A stretch of 64,000 nucleotides of DNA from Litsea cubeba (GCA_012931725.1 WHSA01000944.1:1-64000), one strand, 5' to 3'; shown: positions 11,667 to 22,860, numbered from the stretch's first letter. The notes: generated by a model from the letters alone, not told the origin. Program-made: numbers and translations.

Positions 11667-14416
11667 AGGATATGACTCATCAACTCCAAGAAAAGCATAT
11701 TTACTGAAGAAGGTAAGGGTTTCAATTCAAGTGTAGGGGTCTTCTCACTGCTAGGCATTGACTTAGATTCCGATTTCGGAAGCTCCTCAAACTTTGGTGT
11801 CCAAAATGTCGCACCCTTTACCTCCTCAACATCATCCAATAGGGAGTAAAGATAATCTACCTCTGGGGATTCAAGAAACTCCCTCTCCTCTTGGGTCAAG
11901 AATGTCTCTAATGGATCTGTATACAAATGTGTATTCACATGTTCTTGAACCAAGCTCTCTATCAAACTCACCTCATGTATCTCCTCATCATCTCCCAATT
12001 GGGAGGCGACATTGTAGATGTTCAGATCAAGGGTCATGTTTCCAAAGGTGATGGACATGTTCCCATTCCTAACCTTGATGACTGAATCTATGGTGGCTAG
12101 GAAAGGACGACCTAGAATGATAGGGGCTTGGTCACTAACCCCTTGATTTGGACATGTGTCCAACACAATGAAATCTGCGGGATACACGAAACTCCCTATC
12201 TGAACTAACACATCCTTCAAAATCCCCTTTGGGACTCTAACACTCCTATCGGCCAACTGAAGTGTAATCGAGGTGGGCTGAAGTTCCTCCAACCCAAGTT
12301 GGAGGTAAACCGAGTAAGGTAGAAGATTGACACTCGCCCCTAGATCACACAAAGCTCTCTCTATCTTCTTTCCTCCTATCTCTACGGAAATGCACGGACA
12401 ACCAGGATCCTTAAATTTTGGAGGAAGAGAACCAGAGATGCTGGTACTGACATTAGCTGCTAGGAGAACCTTGTTTTGATGCAAGAACTTGCGTTTGTAA
12501 GTGCACAAGTCCTTAAGATATTTCGCATAGACAGGAATGTGTTGGATAGCATCCAAGAGAGGAATGTTGAGCTTGACTTGAGAAAAAAGCTCCCTAAGAG
12601 ACTCTGCAAGGTCTGGCCTGGATTTCCCTCTCAACCTCTGAGGGAAAGGGGCTGGGGGTTGGAAAGCTTGGACTCTAGGGTCTTGAATGGTAGAAGTGGA
12701 AGACTCAACTTTTTTAGGTTCATTGGACTCATTAGTCTTCCTTGAAGATTCATCCCCAGCCTCAGAATTCTTAGGCTCCTCCACTTCTTGCAAGGCAGGA
12801 GGTGCCTTAGAAGTGGACAATTCAGGCTTACTTGGCTTGGGAGGGATGGTATTATCAATGATCTTACCACTCCTTAGAATGGTGACAGCTTTAAGATGCT
12901 CCACTTGAGCATCCGACCCACCTAAATCTTCCACAAAGTGCTGGCCTTGAACAATTGGAATAGCTTGGGTAGGCAAGGCACCCCTTGTGGTTTGACTAGC
13001 ACTCACCGCATTGGTAAGTGTAGTTAATTGAGATTTGATGTTCTCAAGAGTCCTGTTGTTCTGCTCATTGATGGAAGTCTGACTACTCAAAAAGGCTTGA
13101 AAGGTATCTTCTAGACTCCTCTTATGCATGGGGAGGCTGATATGGAGCATGACCCTGTGGGGGTCCTTGTTGTTGAAAGTGCTGATAAGACTGAGTGGAA
13201 ACTGTTGCTGAGATGGGAATCTCTGTTGCTGATATTGTGGGACAGAATGAAAGAATTGCCCTTGACTCTGATTGGACTGAGGAAATTGCCCTTGAATTTG
13301 ATAGGGCTGAGACTGAAAACCCGTAGAGCCAAGATTTTGGGATTGGGGAGGGTTATCCCTCCACCGAAAATTAGGATGATCATTGTACCTAGGGTTGAAA
13401 TTCTGAAATTGGTTAGGTTGAAAGGAAGATTTCTGCTGGGGGCTCACAGCATTGACATCATATGGAGGGTTACCATGGAGTAACTCCTTAATGGAAGGAA
13501 TGGTAGGACAATTGTCTGTACCATGATCATTTTGTGAACAAATTGCACACAACTGCTCCACTTGAGCAACTGATGTAGGAGTAATCTCACTAACTCTTTT
13601 CAGTTCTAGACCTTCTATCTGACGGGTAAGTTGAGCTATCCTCGCACTCAAATCCTCCTTCTCACTCAAAGTATATTTTCCTGCATTAGGAACACTAGGA
13701 AACACATTTGGAGTAGTTCTCTCATTGGGATTGGTAGTGTCCCAAACCTGATACTGCTCTGCCAAACTCTCTAAATATGCATAAGCTTCATGAGGTTCCT
13801 TGGCACGGAAAGTGCCATTGCACATCATATCAATGAACTGTTTATTTGTTGAACTCAATCCTTCATAAAAGATCGTAACCAACTCAGGGATAGTAAAACC
13901 ATGATGAGGGACCAAGTTCAACGTCTCATGAAACCGATCCCAACATTGATGAAAGGACTCTCCCTCTTTTTCAGCAAAACTCTGGATATTTTTCTTTAAA
14001 GCAATTGTTTTCTGATGAGGAAAGTACTTTTTATAAAACTCTCTTTGCAATTGATCCCATGTGGTGATTCGTACAGATCTCAGATTGTTCAACCAATTTT
14101 TGGCATTCCCTTTCAAAGAGAAAGGAAACAGTCGAAGTTTGGCTGACTCTCTTTGAGTTGCAGGGCACATGGTTTCAATTATGGCATTGAACTCTTTGAC
14201 ATGCAAATAGGGCATTTCAGATGTCATTCCATGAAAATTGGGAATATGAGTCAAAACATTTGGTTTGACCTGATATGCATTTGCACCATGAGCTTCATCT
14301 ACAATACAAGATGGAGCATCAGTCCACCTAGGAGTCAAATAATCATCCATTGTCCTAGGTGGTACAGCTTGATTATGTTGATGACGGGGGTCATTATTAT
14401 TTTGTTGATTTGCCAT
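11660..14416 (-). CDS. gag: Athila gag-protease polyprotein
   Basis: 918-residue ORF. The Gag core (LFPFSLKGNAKNWLN region near residue 100) is followed by a CX2CX4HX4C zinc knuckle (CAICSQNDHGTDNC) near residue 290, a Gln/Pro-rich linker, and an aspartic protease with the DLGAS active site at residue 691. Gag packages the RNA; protease cuts the polyprotein. The start ATG is about 240 bases after the primer-binding site. Expected to be one reading frame with pol; here the frame shifts near 11715 in the last 20 codons, so the terminal residues are out of frame and the ORF overlaps the pol ORF by 7 bases. That could be a one-base deletion or a sequencing error. Confidence 0.92.
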   Translation of the reverse strand: MANQQNNNDPRHQHNQAVPPRTMDDYLTPRWTDAPSCIVDEAHGANAYQVKPNVLTHIPNFHGMTSEMPYLHVKEFNAIIETMCPATQRESAKLRLFPFSLKGNAKNWLNNLRSVRITTWDQLQREFYKKYFPHQKTIALKKNIQSFAEKEGESFHQCWDRFHETLNLVPHHGFTIPELVTIFYEGLSSTNKQFIDMMCNGTFRAKEPHEAYAYLESLAEQYQVWDTTNPNERTTPNVFPSVPNAGKYTLSEKEDLSARIAQLTRQIEGLELKRVSEITPTSVAQVEQLCAICSQNDHGTDNCPTIPSIKELLHGNPPYDVNAVSPQQKSSFQPNQFQNFNPRYNDHPNFRWRDNPPQSQNLGSTGFQSQPYQIQGQFPQSNQSQGQFFHSVPQYQQQRFPSQQQFPLSLISTFNNKDPHRVMLHISLPMHKRSLEDTFQAFLSSQTSINEQNNRTLENIKSQLTTLTNAVSASQTTRGALPTQAIPIVQGQHFVEDLGGSDAQVEHLKAVTILRSGKIIDNTIPPKPSKPELSTSKAPPALQEVEEPKNSEAGDESSRKTNESNEPKKVESSTSTIQDPRVQAFQPPAPFPQRLRGKSRPDLAESLRELFSQVKLNIPLLDAIQHIPVYAKYLKDLCTYKRKFLHQNKVLLAANVSTSISGSLPPKFKDPGCPCISVEIGGKKIERALCDLGASVNLLPYSVYLQLGLEELQPTSITLQLADRSVRVPKGILKDVLVQIGSFVYPADFIVLDTCPNQGVSDQAPIILGRPFLATIDSVIKVRNGNMSITFGNMTLDLNIYNVASQLGDDEEIHEVSLIESLVQEHVNTHLYTDPLETFLTQEEREFLESPEVDYLYSLLDDVEEVKGATFWTPKFEELPKSESKSMPSSEKTPTLELKPLPSSVNMLFLELMSHILW

Positions 14417-14655
14417 TGGTTCGAAAGTAGGGTCGGGCAGGTGAAGATCAACAAAAGTGTCGATTCCTGGTCAATCAAATATTGGAATTTCTTCAAGATC
14501 TACTCTGACCAATCTGTTGTGTATGTCCCTATGGTAATGTGAGGACATATACAACAAACAACCCCAATTATCAAAATAATCACCTAATTCTAATAGAAAT
14601 AAAAACAAAAGAACAAGAAGAAATACTCACAAAGCTGTTTTACCTCAATTGCCGT

Positions 14656-14673
14656 TCCCCGGCAACGGCGCCA
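14656..14673 (-). other. Primer-binding site, tRNA-Asp type
   Basis: TGGCGCCGTTGCCGGGGA on the minus strand is complementary to the 3' end of plant tRNA-Asp, as in Athila elements; it starts four bases after the 5' LTR. Confidence 0.9.
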
Positions 14674-14677
14674 GAAA

Positions 14678-16130
14678 TGCTTAACTGTTTTCTGTGATGT
14701 TGGATTTGTCCTAAGCGGAGGACATGATTTGTCGCTGTGTAGCACTTCACTCTTGAAGAGGTCGAATCCACAGAGAACGGACTAGGGTTTCAGCTCTAGA
14801 GGACTTCTTTTGGTCGAGAGTGACCAACTTTTGTTCAATGGGTGTAATTAATTCTAAGCTAAGGACTGATTAAAACTGCAGAAAACTGAATGAAAATGTT
14901 ATGCTAAAGAGATGATTCAACCTAGGGTTCAGACCACCCAGATTTTTATGGTTTCATCTTCCTCTTCATTCCACAGATAAGAATTGAATCAATCCAATTC
15001 TCACCTGGAAGATTTCTTCGTGAAAATCAAATATCAATCTGAGTGAATAATTCCCAAAGAGATTCCTAGACATTCAATTCGATAATCTGAGAGTCATCGA
15101 CCCAAGCACTAGTTGTATCATCTCAGATGATCACAATTAGTCAAAGGCTTAACATCTCAATTATGATTTCTTGAAGCAGAACATCAATGGAAGTTATCTT
15201 TTATCATGAAAACATAATCAGGAAGAAGAACCCATACAAAACCCAGGTTGAATTCCCCTTGGGTTAAACCATCTGTAATTCTACCCCTCCATTAATGGAG
15301 AAGTCTTCAAACAGATTAAATGAAAGTAAGAAAACAGTAAAAACATAATTGAAAGATTACCTCTACTAAAACTTGAATTAATATGAAGGATTCAGTCTTA
15401 GAACAAGAATTGAACAAAATTGAAAACCCATCTTCAATAGAAACTACCTCTACATTTATCTAAGGAAGGAAGAGAGAAAAAGGAAAGGAGGCTGCTGGGA
15501 AACTAACACAATCCCCAGATTACCCTAATTTTCGAGTTATCATCCTTTATATAGGTTCCCACATCTTTAAATTAAAAACTGCCCCAAAAAAACTAAGTTC
15601 TATCCAAACCCGAGTGTTCTACCGGTAGAACTACCGGTTTAACAGGTGAAATCCTCATGCCTGAACTTCTGCTGAAATATAAGCCTCTTCTACCGGTAGA
15701 AATTGCGGTTGACTGCATTTCTACCGGTAGAACTTGCAGTTGACCAGTGGAAATCTTCTGTCTGAACTCTCGGCTGGAATTTTAGCCACTTCTACCGGTA
15801 GAACTTGCGGTAGACTGATAAAAATCTCAGGATCTGTCATTTCTACCGGTAGAACTTGCGGTTGACAGATGGAAATCTCCTGTCTGAACTCTCTGCTGGA
15901 AAATCAGCCTCTTCTACCGGTAGTACTTGCGGTTGACTGATGGGGACCAGTTTCTTTACTCTCTACTTGATCCATTCATCCTCCAGAAGCTTCATTCTTT
16001 ATCAAATTTCTGCAATCGGCCAAAAACCAATATTCGTGTAAACTTATATGAAATTAACGGAATTAAACACGAATGAAGGTGATGGAAAGGCAATTAAGTC
16101 TCTAATTGCTTAATAATTAGGTACTTATCA
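14678..16130 (-). repeat. 5' LTR of Athila-like element
   Basis: Pairs with 3863-5315 (3 substitutions, 2 one-base indels). TATA box on the minus strand at 15546-15555; palindrome array at about 15615-15930. Followed by TSD GCGCC at 16131-16135. Confidence 0.95.
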
Positions 16131-16380
16131 GCGCCATCGAAGCTGACAGTAGAGGACCGTGCCGCCGAAACGACGGTAGAGGGTCGTGCGATCGAAGCTG
16201 ACGGGCGGTCGAAGCTGACAGTAGAAGGTTGCGCCGGTGTCATCGAAGCTGACGGCGCCATCGAAGCTGATAATAGAGGACCGTGCCGCAGAAACGACGG
16301 TAAAGGGTCGTGCGATCGAAGCTGACGGGCGGTCGAGGCTAAGTGATGACAGGAGACGCCTAGCTGCCTCCCGAGCTGGA
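16131..16380 (-). repeat. 125-bp tandem repeat, right of the Athila insertion
   Basis: Units begin at 16132 and 16257 (GCCATCGAAGCTGA). Continuous with the unit at 3740-3862 once the Athila element is removed. Confidence 0.75.
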
Positions 16381-16387
16381 AGAGACC

Positions 16388-17368
16388 TCAGCAGAGCTGG
16401 GGGTTGCTAGATAGCTGGAGACATCCGCCGAGCTGGAGACGTCCGCCGAGCTGGAAGCTATCTCTTCGCTTTCGTAAAGGTGGAACCGCTCCTGGGCTCG
16501 GGCTTCGTCTGCTTCCTGCCTGACGGATCAGTTTATCCTGGTTATCAGCGCTGCCATAGTGTCCACGGGATGCATGGCCAAGTCTCCCCGAAGCTCGTTG
16601 CCTGGTAGGAGGGCTTGTTGGAAAGACAAGACTGCTATTGCATCTGAGGCATTCTCGATCTGGCTGTAGACGGCCCAGAACCTTTTGGCGAACTACGTGA
16701 TGTTCTCGGTCTGCTTCATTCTGAGGGCCATAAGGTCGGCTGCTGTCCTTGGGGTGACCCTGGAACTTCGTCATGAAGGAACTTCGGAGCTGCTGCCAAC
16801 TTTTGATTGATCCCGGGGGGAGTGTGCAGAACCATTTTAGGGGGAGGTCCCCGAGGCTGGAAGAGAAGATTTTGCAATTTAGGTGGCCTGCACCGCCCCA
16901 CACCGACATCCTCTGAGTGAAGTGCCGGAGGTGTGCTGCTGGGTCCGAGGTTCCATCGTAAACGGCGAACCTCGGGACTTTGAAATCTTCAGGAAGTGGG
17001 AAGCTTCTGATCTCTCGAGAGAAGGGAGATTTGCCGAAATCGTCAGAGTTCACCTGAACTTGAGAGAAGCCGGCCATCTCCACATGTTGTCGTACTGCTT
17101 GCTCGATGCGTCGATCAAGCCACTCTCTGGGGTCGCGGTTGTTACCCGAGCTTTCGCCATGGGCCCGATTGCTTCTATTGTCCTTCAGAGTGTGCCTTTT
17201 GGAAGGTAGACTCGAGGTCGAATCCTTAGAGGATGAACTCGATCGAGTATCCTGCTGTTGGACGCTTGCTGGACCAGATCTTGCTCCCGACCTTTCCCTG
17301 CGGGGGACCGTCGGCAGCTGCGCCGATAGTGTCAGTGGTTCTTTTCCCTTTCTGGTTTTTCGAGGCAT
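16388..17368 (-). pseudogene. gag: Tat-like gag, broken
   Basis: The start is set at the ATG of MPRKTRKGKEP, 52 bases after the LTR, because the second Tat-like element starts its gag with the similar MPPKARKG. A basic, Ser-rich N-terminus is followed by the retrotransposon Gag core (SDPAAHLRHF, HLNCKIFSSSLGDLPLKWF). Just after the core the frame shifts, and in the true frame (LMALRMKQTENI, FWAVYSQIEN) a TAG and later a TGA interrupt it. No zinc knuckle is found; the tail runs into the 125-bp repeats. Not functional as it stands. Confidence 0.82.
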
Positions 17369-17400
17369 GGTGTTTGGGGAAGATGACTTTTTGTAGCCGT

Positions 17401-17418
17401 TTCCCACAGACGGCGCCA
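17401..17418 (-). other. Primer-binding site of outer element
   Basis: TGGCGCCGTCTGTGGGAA on the minus strand, two bases after the 5' LTR. Identical over 18 bases to the site of the second Tat-like element (25975-25992). The first nine bases match the tRNA-Asp site but the rest do not; the tRNA is not identified here. Confidence 0.8.
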
Positions 17419-17420
17419 AT

Positions 17421-18335
17421 TGTAAGTGCAAAAAATGTAACTCACAAGAATAGGGGGGGTGCCTGCACGGACTTATCCAAGGAGATTAGGAACACCGATG
17501 CCTGCGCCTGAAGCCTGAGAAAAGGAAGAAGAATAGAATGTCAGAGGACCCTGGCCTGGGCGGCGTAAGGTTCTCCGATGCCTAAGTCAGTATGTGAACT
17601 GGACAGAGGATGGAGATTTTTTGGGGAAGAAGGTGGCGTACCAGTGTGTATTGTATTCGTTGGCCTCCTGCTTGTGAACTGTTCTTGTGTTTATATAGAG
17701 GAAGAGAGGAGGCAAAGGGGTAGTTGACTGTCTTGTCATAGCCCACATTGCTAGGTAGTAGGGAGGTGCGGTCCCATCGTAGCCTACTTTTCCTTTAATT
17801 GCAGTCCCATCGAGCCTTATCATGGCGCTTTGGGAGCAGTGGACGGCGATCTGTCAGGAGATATGGACTGTCCCCTTGTCGCACTGGCCGTAGCGTGCTT
17901 GAGCGTCCATGGGAGGACAGCTGCCAGTGCTCAGTACTTTCACCGATATGAGGCTCTTGGCCGATATGGAGTGTCTCGCTGAGGTGAAGACCTGGCGGAG
18001 ATGGATGATTCTGGTACTGTCGCCGAGGTAGAGGTGTCTGGCACTGTCGCCGAGCTGGGGAGCCGAGGCCGGGGACGACTTGGCTTGGCTAAAGGCTTCT
18101 GGAAAAGGTGCCGAAATAGAGCACTAGGCCGAAGTGGGATGCTTTGGCCGAAGTGGATCATGCCGAGGTGAAGCAGTCTGGCATTGCTAAGGCGTGCATT
18201 GCCGAAGTGAGGGGAGTTGTGCACAGGAAGCGTAGAGCACGAGACCGAGCTTGCCGGGATGGACTTGCTGGTGCGGGGGCCTGGGATGGAGCATCTTGGC
18301 CGGGACTCTGATGAGTTCGGGAATTTCCCCACACA
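17421..18335 (-). repeat. 5' LTR of outer Tat-like element
   Basis: 915 bp; TATA box on the minus strand at 17689-17698; followed by TSD AAGAT (18336-18340). Confidence 0.9.
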
Positions 18336-18340
18336 AAGAT

Positions 18341-18720
18341 TATTGGCATCATTAATCATACTAGCCGAGGGTCTATGGTGGAGCCACACCAAGAGTCTTG
18401 CACATGTGGGTCGAGCTTGGATCGATTATTAGGCTCTTGGATAAGTGGGCGAGACACCCGTGCATGCCATTCCATGTACCCGGGAACACAGTCCCATGAC
18501 TGAACCACCAGGGAACGGTCTAGTGTCCTGTGCATCATCCTCTCCAGCTCCGATGTCCACTGCATCATCGGGCTGGCAATGCTCGCCTACAGCCTAAGCT
18601 TCTTTAACCACCTCCTTCTTCACCTCAAGCTCCTCAGGCGGCGGTGCTGCTGTGACCTCGTGTCTTGTCGCCCTCCGTTTCCTATGCGAAGTGATCGGCC
18701 GAATTAGAGAAGTCCGGGCC
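18341..18720 (-). pseudogene. Possible plant-mobile-domain remnant
   Basis: A minus-strand reading near 18356-18568 contains RSLVVQSWDCVPGYMEWHA followed by RVSRP, reminiscent of the Tyr-x2-Trp...Ser segment of plant mobile domain (MAIN-like/PMD transposon) proteins. It is short and has no clear start or companion domain. The outer Tat-like element was inserted at its edge. Could equally be an unrelated remnant. Confidence 0.3.
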
Positions 18721-19313
18721 TATCCATGACTGCAAATAAAAGAGAAAATATAATTGTCAACCAACAAATTAAAGGAATCATAGTTTCAAAAGATGGAAGG
18801 AAATCTAAAAAATAAAAGAAAAAATTGACTTTGTTCGGCTATTACCTACCAAACAATATGATGTAGTTCGGTTTCACATGTCCGAACAGTATGATATTGT
18901 TCAGTCCTAACAAACTGAACTGAATGCACCTGTTCGGTAGACTATGTCCGAACGACATGCATAACGTTCGAATCTCACAATTCGAATAGTTGTGGAGTAA
19001 AAAAAAAAACTGTGTGACGCCAAGATTGATTGAAGGAAGGAGTGAATGGCAACTTTAAACATCTTAAGCTTAGTAGAATGCATCGAAACTGAATATCTAA
19101 TGAAATGAGAGATGATAAATGGAGAGAAGCATTACCCAAGTTCAAATGTCGAAATGAGTTAGATTTTGGATGTTCGTAGAGCTTGGAAACTCAGAATGGG
19201 AGGGAAGGGGGAAGGAGAAGGATGAGGAGGGAAGAAGGGATAGAAGGGCGTCATCTGGGCTTGGAGGGAGGAAGATAAAGGAGGAAGAAGGGCGTGACTG
19301 CTTCTAAAGAGGG
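18721..19313. other. Unassigned sequence
   Basis: No gene seen. The palindromic words TTCGGACATGTGAAAC and GTTCGGxxATxxxxCGAAC hint at degraded inverted repeats at 18830-18990; a purine-rich stretch lies at 19190-19300. Confidence 0.4.
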
Positions 19314-19831
19314 ATGTGCACTAGGGCTGCACAGAACCGGACCGCAGACCGGACCGGACCACAAAACCGGACCGGACCGGACCGGATTTGCGGTCTTGGT
19401 GGTCCAAATCCGGTCCGGTCCGGACCGGACCGGTTATTCCGGTCCGGTCCGGTCTGGGCCTTTTGTGGTCCGGTCCGGACCGGACCGGACCGCATTTATT
19501 AAAATATTTTTTTTTTTAATTTTTTTTTCATAATTTTTGAGCCCATGAGGCATGAGCCTAGCATCCATTTGTAAAACCCATCATTCATTCATTTGACATT
19601 TGCCCACTTTTTAGATGTGAGGTGAAAATGAAAAAAAAAATGAAAAAAAAAAAAATGGAAACCGGTCCGGACCACTTTAAGTGGTCCAACCGGACCGGTT
19701 TGGACCGGACCGGACCGCTTATAAGTGGTCCGGTCCGGTCCTTCATTTTGGGCCGGACCGGAAATCCGGTCTGACCGGATTCCGGTCCGAAAACCGGACC
19801 GGAAATCCGGCCGATCACCCCTAATGTGCAC
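19314..19831. mobile_element. hAT-type MITE (502 bp) with 8-bp TSD
   Basis: The element is 19322-19823, flanked by the perfect 8-bp duplication ATGTGCAC (19314-19321, 19824-19831). Ends TAGGGCTGCAC and TAGGGGTGATC are imperfect inverted repeats of hAT style. Both arms are packed with CCGGACC/GGTCCGG words, so the whole element can fold on itself; the centre is A/T-rich. No transposase. Confidence 0.9.
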
Positions 19832-20218
19832 CGAGCAATCCAAATGGACAAAATGGGAAGCCAAGGAAGTGCACGGAGCAAAAATCGATGGCTGTTGGAT
19901 GTGTGCAGAGCAGTTATGTGCACCGAGCAACTATGAATGTGCATATAGTAGCTCCCTAAAAATTTAGGGGCGAACAAAAATAAGTGATATTTGAAGATCC
20001 ACTAAACTTGAATCATTTTACAATTCAACTAATCTTTCCACATCTTATTTCGATTCTAGGATTTGAAACCGCATCATGAAAATAGATCTAGTTGGGAATC
20101 TATCATTGCTCCACCTTAGATCGGACTCATTTGAATCTCGAAGTTAACATTTAGAATTTTTTGAGACTTTTTAAAACAAAGAGACAATGTTTTAAAAGCT
20201 GATTAAAATTGACATTCA

Positions 20219-20312
20219 CAGAGTACCAAATAGTCTAAAGCACTAAAATATTTTATTTGAATCATAGAGTATCAAATAGTCTAAAGCACTAAAATATTTT
20301 ATTTGAATAATG
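20219..20312. repeat. 47-bp direct duplication
   Basis: GAGTA(C/T)CAAATAGTCTAAAG followed by CACTAAAATATTTTATTTGAA occurs twice in tandem. No function seen; the surrounding 19832-20660 holds no gene. Confidence 0.8.
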
Positions 20313-20662
20313 CAGCTTAAAACTAAACTTGAAAAGCGACACCTAAGTTAATTCATATCCTAATCAATTTAACCAAAGTCTTGATTAACTACTAGGGTAG
20401 TTTAGAAACTCTAATGAAATGAATAATTAAGAAACAATTAGAGTTCCCTAAGAGTGAATCTCAAGAAACACGTATATTTAAATACTATTAAATGTTGAGG
20501 TCCTTGTTTCAACCCACATTTTGATGTTTTAGAAGGCTCAATTCCCCTTATTAACCAGTCGAAATATTGACACTTGTCAATAGAACCATGACTTTGATAG
20601 GAAGGCATTGCTTGAAAATTTGAGGATTTCATCATTAAAGGGTGTTGTTTTACTATATATAA

Positions 20663-20700
20663 CTAGCGCTTCAGGGCCCGCGTCCAACGCGAGCCGTTAA
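20663..20700 (-). mobile_element. Possible Helitron 3' end
   Basis: On the minus strand a 7-bp stem (GCTCGCG/CGCGGGC, one G-T pair, 5-base loop) is followed by CCTGAAGCG, then CTAG and a T. Hairpin plus CTAG before T is the Helitron 3' signature. No matching 5' TC end was located, so the extent is unknown. Confidence 0.35.
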
Positions 20701-20841
20701 TTCGTTGAAGGAAAATCTAATTTAAATTGAAAGTAAACACCGAGTAAATAAAAAAAACTACATTTAATATATATATAGGAAATTCAAGATTGGTAACCAT
20801 CTTTTGGAGAACCTCATATACCTTTATGTCTTTTCATTCAT

Positions 20842-20899
20842 AGGGCGTGGATATTTGATAGAGAGAGGTTAGGGCGTGGATATTTGATAGAGAGAGGTT
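20842..20899. repeat. 29-bp tandem duplication
   Basis: AGGGCGTGGATATTTGATAG plus AGAGAGGTT occurs twice back to back, just left of the MULE at 20912. Confidence 0.85.
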
Positions 20900-21119
20900 A
20901 GTTAAAAGTAAGGGGCATTCGGCGAGAGGTCCCTGAATATGTCACTTTATGGCTTTAGATCCACAAAAAAAAGTCATAGAGGCAAAGGTCCCTCCCACAA
21001 TTTCTCATACCTGAAATGTCTAGTTTACCCTTTCTTTAAATCATAACCAATCCCATGATTGGTGGGATATCCCATTAATAATGGCCAACTAACATTTAAT
21101 TGCCCACGATTAATGGAAT

Positions 21120-21955
21120 CCCCAGATTTTCAAATAATTTCTAAAAACAAACAAATAAATTTCAAAATAACGAAAATAAATTTTAAAAAATAAAATAATT
21201 TCAAAAAAATGCAATAAGTTTTAAAAAAAGCAATATATAATCAAATAACGTAAATAAATTTAAAAAGATGCAAATAAGTTTCAAAATATTCAAATAAATT
21301 TCAGAAAATATAAATAAATTTCAAAAGACTCAAATAAATCTCAAAAGATCGAAATAAAATTTCAAAAAATACAAATAAATTTAAAATAACGAAAATAAAT
21401 TTTAAAAAATACAATATTTTCAAAAAAAATGCAATAAATTTGAAAAGATACAAATAAATTTCAAAAGACGCAAATAAACTTAAAAAATGCATATAGATTT
21501 CCAAAAAATGTCAATAAATTTGCTAAAAAACTCAAATAAATTTTGAAAAAAACTCATACAAATTTAACGAAAATACAAAGAAGTATGACAGAAAACAGAT
21601 AAATTTGAACAACACTCGGATAAATTTGACAAGACCTAAGATAAATTTGAACAAAACTCAGATAAATTTACCAAAAATTCAGATAAATTTTGAAAAAAAC
21701 TCATATAGATTTACCAAAAACACAAAGAAATATGAAAAAAAAAACAGATAACTTTGAACAACACTCATATAAATATAAAAAAAACAGATAACTTTGAACA
21801 ACACTCATATAATATGAAAAAAAACAGATAACTTTGAACAACACTCAGATAAATATGACAGAAAACAGATAAATTTGAACAACACTCAGCTAAATTTGAC
21901 AGAAAACAGATAAATTTGACAGAAAACAGATAAATTTGACAGAAGAATGGGCTTC
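21120..21955. repeat. Degenerate A/T-rich tandem array
   Basis: Drifting copies of CAAATAAATTTCAAAA and, further right, ACAGATAAATTTGACAGAAA at roughly 20-30-bp spacing. The complementary motif AAATTTATCTGAGTTTT fills 43200-44290 in the related element. Confidence 0.8.
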
Positions 21956-22860
21956 TCCTGCGCGGACTGGGCCAGGTCAGACCTGACCTGGACTGGACTT
22001 GCACTGCAGGCTGGGCCTTCTGGAGCGAGCAGGTCGGACTTGACCCGAACTGACCTGCGCAGAACTTGGCCCAACTGGAGTCTCCTTCTCCTTCTTTGGT
22101 TCTGTGACAGAACCAGCGACAGGGCAGGATGCTGCCCTGTCTTCTTCTTCTCCGGTGGCGACGACAGAGGGCGGCCGGAGTGGCTAGAAGACAGCGACGA
22201 ATCACCACCAACGATGGCAGCGACTGGCAGTGGCCGGCAGTCCTTCTCCGGTCAAGTTCCAGTGAAGATGACGACGGGCGGCAACAGATTCAAATCACAG
22301 AAACATCGACGCTCGGACGACGAGGGCGGCAGCAGCGGTGGGGACGCCGGAGTAGCGACGGCAGCAGCAGGTTCTGCACGTTAAAGGCACGGCGGCAGCG
22401 GGGATCTTCTCCAGCGAATGGGCGGCCGGACCAGTTCCTCTGTTCTTCTTCCGGCGGCGGCAGTCAGCGACTGCAATTCGTCTTCTTCGTTTCGGTGAAG
22501 ACGGTGATCTGCAACTGAGCAAACAACGATCTTCTCTACAAATCCGGCGTGCAGACGATGATCCTCTACTCTGTTTCCTCTGCGCAGCGACAGCCAAAAA
22601 AACCACAAAAACAGTGCGGCCCACCTTGATCTCACCGATCTAGCGAGATCCACTTCTGCGAGAGGTTCTTGAGATCGACTACACAGTCGCATAGGGCGCT
22701 GCGGTAGAGGAATCAGTTGTTGCTTCTCGGTTCTGGTTGCAGAACACGAAACCAGAAGCAGAAGACGATTTGGGTTTAGTTCCAGGTGGGAACGACGAAC
22801 GCCTTGGAGGATCCATTGGAGAAGATCGAAGCAGATGGAGATGGAGATGGAGATGATTTA
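21950..22860. other. GC-rich cargo segment of the MULE
   Basis: An abrupt change from A/T-rich repeats to GC-rich, Arg/Ser/Gly-coding sequence with GGCGGC words, as in a captured 5' exon or promoter region. Several overlapping short reading frames are open on both strands, none recognisable, so I make no protein call. Confidence 0.5.

Larger units (their letters stand above)
3863..16130 (-). mobile_element. Athila-like Ty3/gypsy retrotransposon, structurally complete
   Basis: Two 1453-bp LTRs (3863-5315, 14678-16130) begin TGCTTAACTG and end ACTTATCA, with TSD GCGCC at 3858-3862 and 16131-16135. Minus-strand order: 5' LTR, tRNA-Asp primer site, gag-protease, pol, third ORF, polypurine tract, 3' LTR. 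Primer type, gene order and the extra ORF after integrase fit the Athila lineage. The LTRs differ by 3 substitutions and 2 single-base indels by eye, so insertion is recent, yet the gag-pol frame has three single-base breaks. It sits inside a tandem array of the outer element. Confidence 0.95.
1405..18335 (-). mobile_element. Tat-like, pol-less LTR retrotransposon (outer of a nest)
   Basis: Two 915-bp LTRs (1405-2319, 17421-18335) start TGTAAGTGC and end CACACA. Perfect 5-bp direct repeats AAGAT at 1400-1404 and 18336-18340 are the TSD. The element reads on the minus strand: primer-binding site at 17401-17418, decayed gag at 16388-17368, then tandem arrays and a polypurine tract beside the left LTR. 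No reverse transcriptase or integrase sequence is visible, so it is non-autonomous. Without the Athila insertion it is about 4.7 kb. The LTRs differ at about 30-35 sites by eye, making it the older partner of the nest. Confidence 0.9.

Noticed and set aside
21947..22692. Overlapping Arg/Gly/Ser-rich frames on both strands in the MULE cargo
   Set aside because: All frames are open because of GC bias; none is recognisable, so only the cargo block is annotated.
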